From: Lichenicola sp964249735 | GTDB lineage: Bacteria; Pseudomonadota; Alphaproteobacteria; Acetobacterales; Acetobacteraceae | DNA length: 64,000 nucleotides | Direction: 5' to 3' | Assembly: GCA_964249735.1 (NCBI GenBank) | Contig: CAXUDP010000001.1 | Coordinates: 30,935 to 94,934 of the forward strand | Made by a program: the position numbers and the translations under genes | The notes under the pieces: generated by a model | What the model saw: only the letters and a program-made list of their open reading frames with translations | The model's database searches: none | Told to the model about the DNA's origin: nothing | Shown: positions 46,768-54,442 of the stretch, piece by piece | Position numbering within the stretch: the stretch's first letter is position 1 | How the letters are laid out: every line of letters starts with the position of its first letter

Positions 46768-46915
46768 GGGTGAACCCTTCAGGGAATGCTCTCGAATTCG
46801 TGAGAACGGTAACTGGCTCCAGATCGACGCTGCAATCGGAATCTGACCGACTCATCTTCATGGCTGAATCGTTACGCAAATAACGGAAAATTTGTGGTAT
46901 AAATGCAATACTTGG
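46768..46915. promoter_or_regulatory. AT-rich upstream region of the 46405 gene
   Basis: One of only two clearly AT-rich stretches of the window outside the origin. About 46868-46912 reads TTATTTG/AAATAA-like, with TTGCATTTATACC on the minus strand. It lies between the start of the uncharacterised gene at 46405 and the stop of lpxL, so it should drive the former. No defined -10/-35 pair could be fixed. Confidence 0.4.
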
Positions 46916-47851
46916 CTAAGACATTGCGTCATTTGTTGGACGGTTACGTGTCAGCTGCTTCGGCCAGCGCTGGTGCAGCCAGAGCCAGGTTTCCGGTCGG
47001 GCCCTGATCCAGCGCTCCAGCACGTCGTTGACCTGTTGCGTCAGGGCTGCCTGATCGGCGATGTGATTCCCAGTATCGGGCAGAGGCAGCGGGGCGTCCA
47101 CCACCAGGCGCAGCCGGGCTGGTCCGAGCCGTTCGATCCGGCCAGGGATCACCGGACAGCGCTGACGCAGCGCGATCCCGGCCAGGGCGGAGGCGGTCAT
47201 CGCGGGATGGCCGAACAGCCGGGCCTCGATCCCGTCGTTCATCTTCTGGTCGACCAGCATGCCGAGCGCGCCGCCGCGCATGACGTGGGCCAGTGCCGCC
47301 CGGGCGCCACGTGGACCTTTGGCGAACAACGGGACCTCGCAGCCGACGGCCTCCCGGCGCAGGTTCCGGATCATCGCGTCGACCAGGGGATTAGAGGCTG
47401 CCCGATAGAAGGAGGCGAAGGGCAGCCCGAACTGTGCGACCGCGGGCGGCAGCATCTCCCAGTTGCCGATATGGCCGGATACGAACAGCACCGGGCCGCC
47501 CATCCTGACCTGTGCTTCGAGCACCTCAACACCCACGGCGACCCAGCCGGGACCGGAGGGCGTGTTCCGGCGCAGCGCTGCCAGATGGGGAAGCTCGGCC
47601 ACGGTGCGTCCGAGGTTGTCCCACACGCCGCGCACGATCCTGCGTCGGGACGGCTCGTCGAGCTCTGGCATGGCGAGGCGGAGGTTGACATGCGCCACCG
47701 CAGAGACGGGCAGCCAGGGGCCGATCGTGCGGCCGAGCGCACCACCCAGGTCGGAGGCCCGCACCGGACCGAGCGCGCGGAACAGGGACAGCGCGGCCGC
47801 GGCGGCGAGAGCCTCGACGCGATGGGCGGCATGGCGGAGGCGCTGCCTCAT
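46916..47851 (-). CDS. lpxL: Kdo-lipid A acyltransferase (LpxL/HtrB family)
   Basis: 311 residues; its ATG overlaps the lpxK stop by 4 bases. The catalytic HxxxxE motif is at His127-Glu132 in VSGHIGNWEM, followed by the second conserved block RAASNPLVDAMIRNLRR and the glycine-rich ALGMLVDQKMNDGI. LpxL transfers secondary acyl chains to lipid A at the inner membrane. An N-terminal hydrophobic stretch (about 12-30) could anchor it. End of the lipid A unit waaA-lpxK-lpxL. Confidence 0.88.
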   Translation of the reverse strand: MRQRLRHAAHRVEALAAAAALSLFRALGPVRASDLGGALGRTIGPWLPVSAVAHVNLRLAMPELDEPSRRRIVRGVWDNLGRTVAELPHLAALRRNTPSGPGWVAVGVEVLEAQVRMGGPVLFVSGHIGNWEMLPPAVAQFGLPFASFYRAASNPLVDAMIRNLRREAVGCEVPLFAKGPRGARAALAHVMRGGALGMLVDQKMNDGIEARLFGHPAMTASALAGIALRQRCPVIPGRIERLGPARLRLVVDAPLPLPDTGNHIADQAALTQQVNDVLERWIRARPETWLWLHQRWPKQLTRNRPTNDAMS

Positions 47852-48828
47852 CGGATCCGCGTGATGCGGTCGAGCAGCACGTCCCGCGCTGCCGGATTGC
47901 GCCAGCGCAGCGACACGCGGGCGACCTGTACCATCGCGCGCAGGTCCGGCGGCAGGCGCATGGCGTCCTTTGGCGTGGTGATCAGGAGCGCGCCCAGGTG
48001 GTCCGCATCGCGTCGCAGCCGATCGAGGGCGTTCGGGCGGTAGCGGTGGTGGTCGGGATAGCCTCGGGTGGCTGTCAGGGTCAGGCCCGAGGCGGTCAGG
48101 GCGTCGAAGAACTTGGCAGGCCGGGCAATGCCGGCAAAGGCCAGCAGCCGGTGGCCGCGCAGGGTGGCCAGCGCCGGGTCCATCTCCAGATCGGCGTGGA
48201 GCCGGACCACGGCGGGTGGCAGACGGGCTTCGGCGCCGTTGCGGTCGTCGCCGATCATGATCGCGTAGCGGACACGCGCGGCCGCGGCTTCGACCGGTTC
48301 ACGCAGCGGGCCGGCCGGCAGCAGCCGGTTGTTGCCGAAGCCTATCGTGCCGTCGATCACCAGCATCGGCCAGTCCTGCACCAGCCCGGGATTCTGCAGC
48401 CCGTCATCCATCAGCAGGATCTCGGCACCGGCCGCGGCTGCCGCCCGCGCGCTCGCGGCCCTGTCGGCGCCGACCCAGCAGGGCGCGACCTCGGCCAGCA
48501 GCAGCGCCTCGTCCCCGACCTGGGCCGCGTCGTGGCGACCGGGATCGACGAGAAGCGGCGCCCGACGGCTTCTGCCGCCATAGCCGCGTGTCAGGCAGTG
48601 CACGGTGACGCCGCGGCGTCGCAGGCCGGAAGCCAGGTCCAGGGCGAGGGTGGTCTTTCCGGCTCCGCCGACGCCGACGTTGCCGCAGCAGACGACCGGA
48701 ACCGGCGCCCGCCAGCCTTCCTGCGCGAGGCGGCGTGCGGTGATGCGCGCGGTGATGGCCTGCAACGGCCCGAGCAGGATTGCAGGTGCGCCCGGACGGG
48801 GCGTGAACCAGAAGCCGGGCGGCCGCAT
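47848..48828 (-). CDS. lpxK: tetraacyldisaccharide 4'-kinase LpxK
   Basis: 326 residues. The P-loop kinase start CCGNVGVGGAGKTTLALDLA (47-66) and TRGYGGRSRRAPLLVD, ILLMDDGLQNPGLVQDW and LAFAGIARPAKFFDAL are all LpxK landmarks. It phosphorylates the disaccharide intermediate to lipid IVA. The ATG overlaps the waaA stop by one base and the gene overlaps lpxL by 4, so the three are translationally coupled. Confidence 0.94.
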   Translation of the reverse strand: MRPPGFWFTPRPGAPAILLGPLQAITARITARRLAQEGWRAPVPVVCCGNVGVGGAGKTTLALDLASGLRRRGVTVHCLTRGYGGRSRRAPLLVDPGRHDAAQVGDEALLLAEVAPCWVGADRAASARAAAAAGAEILLMDDGLQNPGLVQDWPMLVIDGTIGFGNNRLLPAGPLREPVEAAAARVRYAIMIGDDRNGAEARLPPAVVRLHADLEMDPALATLRGHRLLAFAGIARPAKFFDALTASGLTLTATRGYPDHHRYRPNALDRLRRDADHLGALLITTPKDAMRLPPDLRAMVQVARVSLRWRNPAARDVLLDRITRIR

Positions 48829-50129
48829 CAGCGGTGTCTGCTCAAGGCGAGTAGGCGGGAAGCCAGCCGCTCGGGCAGGCCGACGGTGGCATCGGTCAAG
48901 GCATGAGCGGCGTCCGACATGGCTTGCCGTTGGTCCGGATGGCGCAGCATGGCGTCGAGCCAGGTTTGGTAGGCGTCGAAGTCGGGCAGGATGGCGAGAG
49001 CGCCGGCCGCTTGCAGGCGCGCCATGTCGGCCTCGAAGTTCTGCGCGTGGGGACCCGAAGCGATCGCGCAGCCGAGCCGAGCGGGTTCCAGCGGGTTGTG
49101 GCCGCCGCCGGGCCCGCGCACGCCGTCCAGGCTGTTGCCGAGCAGGACGATGTCGGCGAGGCGGTAGAACAGGCCGAGCTCGCCCAGGGTGTCGCAGACC
49201 CAGAAGCCATGCGCCTGTTGCGGGTCTTGTCCTGCGCCGCGTCGCGGTGCGCCGCCGAGCAGGACGGCGACCGCCTCGCCTCGTTCGGGATGGCGTGGTG
49301 CGACCAGGGTGAGCAGGCGGGGATGACGTGCAGACAGGACGTCATGCAGTCGGGCGATCACGTCCTCCTCGCCGTCATGTGTGCTGGCTGCGAGCCAGAC
49401 CGGCCGGTCGCCTAGCACCGTCCGCAGGCGTCTCTGCTCATCTGCGTCGACCGGAAGAGCCGCGGCCGCCCATTTGAGGTCGCCGTCCTGCTCGACCGAC
49501 ATCGCGCCCAGCGTGCGGAAGCGGGCCGCGTCCTGTTCCGAGCGGGCGGTGATCCAGTCGAACGCCCCCAGCAGGCGCCGGACGATGAAGCCGGCACGCG
49601 CCCAGCGACGGGCGCTGCGGGCGGAGATGCGGGCGTTCAACAGCGCGAGCGGGATCCGGCGTCGGACGCAGCCCGCGATCAGGTTCGGCCACAGCTCGCT
49701 TTCGACCAGGACAGCGAGATCCGGCCGCCAGTGGTCGAGGAAGCGGTTGATCCACCGTGGCAGGTCGAGCGGGACGAAGCGGCACAGGATCCGCCGGTTT
49801 GACCCGTTCCCGTCCAGCCGCTGCGATGCCAGGCGCTGGGCGTTGATGGTGCCGGTGGTGAGCAGCAGCTGCAGCATGGGATCGGCTTGGCATAGCGCGT
49901 CCAGCAGCGGCAGCAGGGACAGGGTTTCCCCGACGCTGGCGGCGTGCAACCAGATCAGGCGGCCTTCCGGACGCCGCGACGGGTCGATGCCGCGTCGCTC
50001 GGCGAGGCGCCCCGGCAGCTCCTTGCCAAGGAGGAGGCGTCGACGCAGCAGCAGGCGCAACGCCGGCTCGGCCAGCAGCCCGGCTCCGGCCCAGACGGCG
50101 AACGGCCAGCCGAGACGCGAGCGGCTCAC
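48828..50129 (-). CDS. waaA: 3-deoxy-D-manno-octulosonic acid transferase
   Basis: 433 residues from a GTG at 50129 overlapping the DUF374 gene's stop (GTGA). WaaA (KdtA) adds Kdo residues to lipid IVA. The N-terminal domain carries LIWLHAASVGETLSLLPLL and VLVESELWPNLI with PLALLNARISARSARRW; the C-terminal GT-B domain has WLAASTHDGEEDVI, LVAPRHPERG and GPGGGHNPLEPARLG. An N-terminal membrane anchor is expected and a hydrophobic stretch is visible. Confidence 0.93.
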   Translation of the reverse strand: MSRSRLGWPFAVWAGAGLLAEPALRLLLRRRLLLGKELPGRLAERRGIDPSRRPEGRLIWLHAASVGETLSLLPLLDALCQADPMLQLLLTTGTINAQRLASQRLDGNGSNRRILCRFVPLDLPRWINRFLDHWRPDLAVLVESELWPNLIAGCVRRRIPLALLNARISARSARRWARAGFIVRRLLGAFDWITARSEQDAARFRTLGAMSVEQDGDLKWAAAALPVDADEQRRLRTVLGDRPVWLAASTHDGEEDVIARLHDVLSARHPRLLTLVAPRHPERGEAVAVLLGGAPRRGAGQDPQQAHGFWVCDTLGELGLFYRLADIVLLGNSLDGVRGPGGGHNPLEPARLGCAIASGPHAQNFEADMARLQAAGALAILPDFDAYQTWLDAMLRHPDQRQAMSDAAHALTDATVGLPERLASRLLALSRHR

Positions 50130-50827
50130 GCGTCGGCTCCGGCCTCGCGAGCGACTTGGTCCAGGGCACGGGTGATTGCGGGCAGGGCGTCGCGCCAGCC
50201 GGACGGAGCAACATGGATCGGTGCGGAACATACGATCCGGCCGCGACCGAACGGCAGCGGCAGGATCATTCGGTCCCATGAGCCGAGGCGACGGGACGGA
50301 TGGCATGAGGCGGCGGCGGCAATCACGGGGGTTCCTGATAGCGCTGCAAGCCGTGCCACTCCGGGCTGGAGCACCCGCCGGGGTCCACGCGGACCATCCG
50401 GGGTGATGGCGATCAGGCTGCCGGTGCGCAGCAGGGACAGCAGACCGCGCAAGGCTGCGGTTCCGCCCTTGTCGCGTCTGGTGCCGGGTCGGGCACGGTC
50501 GGAGGATCCGGCGACCGTTCGCACGCCCCAGCGCTGCACGATCTCGGTGATCATCCGGCCGTCGCGATGCCGGCTGATCAGCACCGTCATCGTCAAAGCG
50601 GGGTTGGCCGCGTGTGCCTGCCACCACAGTGCCGGAACGAGCGGCAGGAATTCGTGCCAGAACGCGATGATCGCGGTTTGTCGATCGACGCCCAGCATGA
50701 GCGGCCATGACACCGCGGGTGCGTCCACGGTCCAGCGCACGCTGCGGAGGGTGAAGCGGAGGTAGATCCCGATCAGGCGCCCGATGGAACGCCGAACCCG
50801 CAGGCTGTGCTGCACGCGCTTCAGCAT
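50126..50827 (-). CDS. DUF374 family acyltransferase-like protein
   Basis: 233 residues from the ATG at 50827, where the typical beginning MLKRVQHSLRVRRSIG of DUF374 proteins starts; the open frame reaches an ATG at 50938, but the extra 37 residues look non-coding and would run through a parS site. Landmarks: IIAFWHEFLPLVPALWW, LISRHRDGRMITEIVQRWG and ITPDGPRGPRRVLQPG. DUF374 proteins are LPLAT-type acyltransferase relatives found with waaA and lpxK; a role in lipid A or Kdo-linked acylation is inferred from neighbours. Confidence 0.82.
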   Translation of the reverse strand: MLKRVQHSLRVRRSIGRLIGIYLRFTLRSVRWTVDAPAVSWPLMLGVDRQTAIIAFWHEFLPLVPALWWQAHAANPALTMTVLISRHRDGRMITEIVQRWGVRTVAGSSDRARPGTRRDKGGTAALRGLLSLLRTGSLIAITPDGPRGPRRVLQPGVARLAALSGTPVIAAAASCHPSRRLGSWDRMILPLPFGRGRIVCSAPIHVAPSGWRDALPAITRALDQVAREAGADA

Positions 50828-51143
50828 CAGGAGAAGTCCGACAAATGTTTCACGTGAAACAGACCGATGCCGGAAGCCTCCGGATATCGGCCAGCCGTGG
50901 TGAAGCGGCGGCCGTGACGGATGTTGAACAACGTTCATGCCCGGCCACGCACGCGCTACAGAACGTGGTCATGCGCAGCCGATCTGGGCAGTCAAGGCGC
51001 GGGGTGGCGTGAAACCCGCGTTCGACTGGAAGCGCTGCAGAAAGCTTGGTGGCTTGGCCGGCTCCAGGCTGGTCGTTCCTGCCCCGGCTGTCGACCCGGA
51101 CCGGGTGGCCGAGGCTGTTGTGCGGCATGGTCCAAGGTCCGGC
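50828..51143. other. gene-free interval containing a parS site
   Basis: 316 bases between fabI and the DUF374 gene with no convincing gene. It contains the second perfect parS palindrome at 50846-50861. The rest shows no further repeat or RNA signal. An N-terminally extended DUF374 frame crosses the first third, but its sequence is not protein-like. Confidence 0.55.
50846..50861. promoter_or_regulatory. second parS centromere site
   Basis: Exact 16-bp parS palindrome TGTTTCACGTGAAACA, 35.4 kb from the copy inside rsmG. It lies 19 bases upstream of the likely DUF374 start, outside or at the very edge of coding sequence. It should be loaded by the ParB encoded at 13166-14053. Confidence 0.93.
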
Positions 51144-51983
51144 TCAGTCCTTGACAGTGGCCATGTCGGGAGCGGCCGGGTTCTTCATGCCGACCAGATG
51201 GTAGCCGCTGTCGACGTGGTGCACCTCGCCGGTCACGCCGCTGGACAGGTCGGACAGCAGGTAGAGGCCCGCCCCGCCGACCTCCTCGATGCTCACGTTG
51301 CGCTCAAGCGGCGCGTTCAGCTGGTTCCACTTCAGGATGTAGCTGAAATCGCCAATCCCGCTGGCTGCCAGGGTCTTGATCGGCCCGGCCGAGATCGCGT
51401 TGACCCGGATGCCGTCGCTGCCCAGGTCGGCAGCCATGTATCGTACCGAGGCTTCCAGCGCTGCCTTGGCCACACCCATTACATTGTAGTGCGGCATCAC
51501 CCGCTCAGCACCCAGGTAGGTCAGCGTCAGCAGCGATCCGCCGGACCCCATCAGCATGCTGGCGCGGCGTGCCACGGCGGTGAAGGAGTAACAGGAGATG
51601 TCGATCGCCTGCAGGAACGCGTTGCGCGGCGTATCAACATAGCGGCCGCGCAGGTACTGCTTGTCGGCCCAGCCGATCGCATGAACCAGGAAGTCGAGAC
51701 CGCCCCAGCTGGCCTTGATATGGGCGAAGGTTTCGTCCATCGCGGCATCGTCCGACACGTCGCAGGGCAGGACGATCTTAGAGCCGATCCCTTCCGCCAG
51801 CGGCCGCACCCGCTTCTCCAGCGCCTCGCCCTGGAAGGTGAAGGCAAGCTCCGCTCCCTGCGCCGCGCAGGCCGCCGCGATGCCCCAGGCGATCGAGCGG
51901 TTGTTGGCCACACCCATGATCAACCCGCGCTTGCCCTGCATCAGGGTCCCGCGGGGAGGAGAGTTCGTGCTGCCCTCGGTCAT
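51144..51983 (-). CDS. fabI: enoyl-ACP reductase FabI
   Basis: 279 residues from the ATG at 51983; the frame is open upstream to 52088 but without family similarity. The short-chain dehydrogenase fold of FabI is recognisable: GKRGLIMGVANNRSIAWGIA at 17-36, LPCDVSDDAAM, VHAIGWADK and the catalytic Tyr166-x6-Lys173 (HYNVMGVAKAAL) with Tyr156. It performs the last reduction in each fatty acid elongation cycle and is the triclosan target in many bacteria. It diverges from pdxH. Confidence 0.95.
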   Translation of the reverse strand: MTEGSTNSPPRGTLMQGKRGLIMGVANNRSIAWGIAAACAAQGAELAFTFQGEALEKRVRPLAEGIGSKIVLPCDVSDDAAMDETFAHIKASWGGLDFLVHAIGWADKQYLRGRYVDTPRNAFLQAIDISCYSFTAVARRASMLMGSGGSLLTLTYLGAERVMPHYNVMGVAKAALEASVRYMAADLGSDGIRVNAISAGPIKTLAASGIGDFSYILKWNQLNAPLERNVSIEEVGGAGLYLLSDLSSGVTGEVHHVDSGYHLVGMKNPAAPDMATVKD

Positions 51984-52182
51984 GGCGATCTCGATCTCGG
52001 ATGGTCGGGGAAGGATGGGACGTGCAGCTTGCGCCATACCGGCAGCGGCGATGAGCTTGGTGGTCGCATACCAGTCAAGGCGCGACAAGGTCCGGCGGAA
52101 GCCTGTCCTTGGCGATGACGCGGGATCTATGGCACCCCATGTCAGGCCGCGCCGCCTCGGTCGGCGTCATGGGGAGACAGTC

Positions 52183-52785
52183 ATGCCGGAAGCGGCGCTG
52201 GACGTCGTGTCCGACCCGATCATCCTGTTCCGTCAATGGCTGGACGAGGCGGCCCGGCACGAGCCGAACGATCCGAATGCGATGGCACTGGCGACTGCGG
52301 ATCCCGACGGCAGGCCGTCGGTGCGCATGGTCCTGCTCAAGGACGTCGATCAGCGGGGCTTCGTGTTCTACACCAACAAGCAGAGCCGCAAGGCTGGCCA
52401 GATCCAGGCCAGCTGCAGCGCCGGGCTCCTGTTCCATTGGAAGAGCCTGCGTCGCCAGGTGCGCGTGGAAGGTCCGGTCGAGGATGTCGACGACGCCGAC
52501 GCGGATGCGTACTTCCGCAGCCGTGCCAGAGTCTCGCGCCTCGGTGCCATCGCGTCCGACCAGTCTCGTCCCCTGTCGGATCGTCGGGAACTGGAACGAC
52601 GGCTCGCCGATGCCGATGCGCGCTACCCGGGCGAGAAGGTGCCACGCCCGGCACATTGGTCCGGCTATCGTGTGCTGCCGGAGCTGATCGAGTTCTGGCA
52701 GGACATGCCGTACCGGCTGCATGACCGGATGGTGTATCGTCGTATGTCCGGAACGGAATGGCAGACCACGCGGCTATACCCATGA
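52183..52785 (+). CDS. pdxH: pyridoxamine 5'-phosphate oxidase
   Basis: 200 residues from the ATG at 52183, with GGGAGA upstream. FMN enzyme that oxidises pyridoxine or pyridoxamine phosphate to PLP. Visible: the entry SDPIILFRQWLDEAARHEPNDPNAMALAT, RMVLLKDVDQRGFVFYTNKQSRKAGQ (FMN contacts), LLFHWKSLRRQVRVEGPVE and the C-terminal RLHDRMVYRR...W...RLYP. Length and motifs are standard. A universal stress protein gene follows by 25 bases. Confidence 0.95.
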   Translation: MPEAALDVVSDPIILFRQWLDEAARHEPNDPNAMALATADPDGRPSVRMVLLKDVDQRGFVFYTNKQSRKAGQIQASCSAGLLFHWKSLRRQVRVEGPVEDVDDADADAYFRSRARVSRLGAIASDQSRPLSDRRELERRLADADARYPGEKVPRPAHWSGYRVLPELIEFWQDMPYRLHDRMVYRRMSGTEWQTTRLYP

Positions 52786-52810
52786 TCCAGGACGTCCGGG
52801 AACTGCGCGC

Positions 52811-53716
52811 ATGAGCGACACCGCTGCGATCCTGCTGCCGTTGAACGGCGCGTCGACCGACGCCGCCGCGCTTGCGCTGGGCCTGCACCTGGCTCGCCGC
52901 TTCAGGGCCCATCTCCAGGTGCTGCACATCGGTGCCGACAGTCGCGAGGTGGCGCCACTCGCCGGCGAGGGTTTGTCCGGAGCGATGGTCGAGGAGATGA
53001 TGAGCGCTGCCGACCGGGAAGCCAGGCGTCGCGTGCTCGACATCCGGAGCCTGTTCGAGACCGCCCTCGAGCAGGACGCCGCCGCCAACGCCGGTGACCC
53101 GGTCGCACTGCGCGACTCATTGCCGGCATCCGGTTCCGGAGCCGGCCGGCTGCCGGGCGTCGACTTCCGGGCCAGGGTCGGCCGGGAACACGAACTGGTG
53201 GCGCATGCCGCCCGCCTTTCCGATCTCATCGTCGTTCCTCATCCCGACGTCGAGGAAGCCATCTCCTCGTCGGAAGCTCTGCATGCGGTGCTGTTCGATA
53301 GCGGCCGGCCGGTGATCATCGCGCCGAAGCAGGCACCCCAGGCCATCGGGCGGCGGATCTGCATCGCCTGGAACGGCACTGCCGAGAGCGCGTCCGCAGT
53401 GCTTGCCGCGTTGGAATGGCTACATCGTGCCGATGCGGTGCAGGTGCTGCATTCCGAAGCCTATCAGCGGCGGGGTCCGGCTGCGACGGAACTGGTGTCG
53501 TATCTGGCGGGACACGGCATCACGGCGACCGTCGCCCGCTTCGATCCCATCGGCAACGAGGTCGGCGCCGGGCTACTCGCCGCTGCCGCTACGTTCGGTG
53601 CCGACCTGCTGTCGATGGGCGCCTACTCGCATTCGCGGCTGCGCCAGCTGATCCTGGGCGGCGTGACCCGCCACGTAATCGGACGGGCAATGCTGCCGGT
53701 GCTGATGGCGCGGTAG
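52811..53716 (+). CDS. universal stress protein, tandem UspA type
   Basis: 301 residues from the ATG at 52811. Two UspA-type halves: the first (about 1-145) has lost an obvious ATP loop; the second has ICIAWNGTAESASAVLAALEWL and ends MGAYSHSRLRQLILGGVTRHVIGRAMLPVL, the GxxxSxxRxxxxGxxxxHV nucleotide-binding pattern. Such proteins respond to envelope or nutrient stress. Likely co-transcribed with pdxH; convergent with the phosphatase gene by 8 bases. Confidence 0.85.
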   Translation: MSDTAAILLPLNGASTDAAALALGLHLARRFRAHLQVLHIGADSREVAPLAGEGLSGAMVEEMMSAADREARRRVLDIRSLFETALEQDAAANAGDPVALRDSLPASGSGAGRLPGVDFRARVGREHELVAHAARLSDLIVVPHPDVEEAISSSEALHAVLFDSGRPVIIAPKQAPQAIGRRICIAWNGTAESASAVLAALEWLHRADAVQVLHSEAYQRRGPAATELVSYLAGHGITATVARFDPIGNEVGAGLLAAAATFGADLLSMGAYSHSRLRQLILGGVTRHVIGRAMLPVLMAR

Positions 53717-53724
53717 CTGCCGGC

Positions 53725-54396
53725 TCAGGGCTTCCAGGCGCTTGGAAGCTCGTTCAGGGTCACCAAGCGCCAGACGCCACCACGTCGCTCGAGGATCGTC
53801 AGCGACAGGTTCTGCACCGACAACCTGAGCGAGGTCTCGGCGTCGACGCCAAGCGCATGCGCCGCAGCCGCCCGTATCGCCCCACCGTGGCTGACGGCAA
53901 CGACGTCACGACCGTCATGCTGATCGGCAAGCCGCTCCATCGCCTCGCCGACCCGCACGCAGACCTGCTCCATGCTTTCTCCCCCAGGAGGCACCTCGGC
54001 GGCGGCCATCGGCCAGAACGGGTGTGGCGTCATGGAAAGCCGGTCCGGTAGCTCGTGGTGCCGAAGGCCGTGATAGTCGCCCATGGACTGCTCGATCAGC
54101 GCCGGTTCGATCTCCCAGTCGATCCGCGGATAGCCGGCCTGCTGGATCGCGCGTGCCGTAAGCTGCGTGCGCGATAACGGCGTGACGATCCAGACCGCTT
54201 CGCGCGGCAGCCAGGCTGCCAGCGACTCGTACATTGGCACCTGGGACACCAGGCTTTCCGGGCAAAGCGGCACATCGAGCGAACCGTAGAGCTTGAGCCG
54301 GGCGTTCTGTTCCACAAGGGCATGCCGGATCAGCCAGAAGCGCGTGATCCCCGGCAACAGCGCAGGAGCATCGAGAAAGGCGGCGTGCTGGGTCAT
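53725..54396 (-). CDS. histidine phosphatase family protein
   Basis: 223 residues from the ATG at 54396. The phosphoglycerate-mutase-like fold is marked by LIRHALVEQN (RHG-type, the nucleophile His), SPLSRTQLTARAIQ and the second catalytic His in VVAVSHGGAIRAA; a Glu lies in PALIEQSMGDYHG. Members include sugar-phosphate, cobalamin-pathway and protein phosphatases, so the substrate is open. It is 46 bases downstream of the PLP-fold gene on the same strand, possibly co-transcribed. Confidence 0.85.
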   Translation of the reverse strand: MTQHAAFLDAPALLPGITRFWLIRHALVEQNARLKLYGSLDVPLCPESLVSQVPMYESLAAWLPREAVWIVTPLSRTQLTARAIQQAGYPRIDWEIEPALIEQSMGDYHGLRHHELPDRLSMTPHPFWPMAAAEVPPGGESMEQVCVRVGEAMERLADQHDGRDVVAVSHGGAIRAAAAHALGVDAETSLRLSVQNLSLTILERRGGVWRLVTLNELPSAWKP

Positions 54397-54442
54397 GGGA
54401 ACTCGATCCGGAGCTGGCAGGGGTGGGAGGACCGGACCAGCG

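Noticed and set aside
50828..50938. N-terminal extension of the DUF374 gene to the ATG at 50938
   Set aside because: The extra 37 residues resemble translated non-coding DNA, include a parS palindrome and precede a start that matches the family better at 50827.
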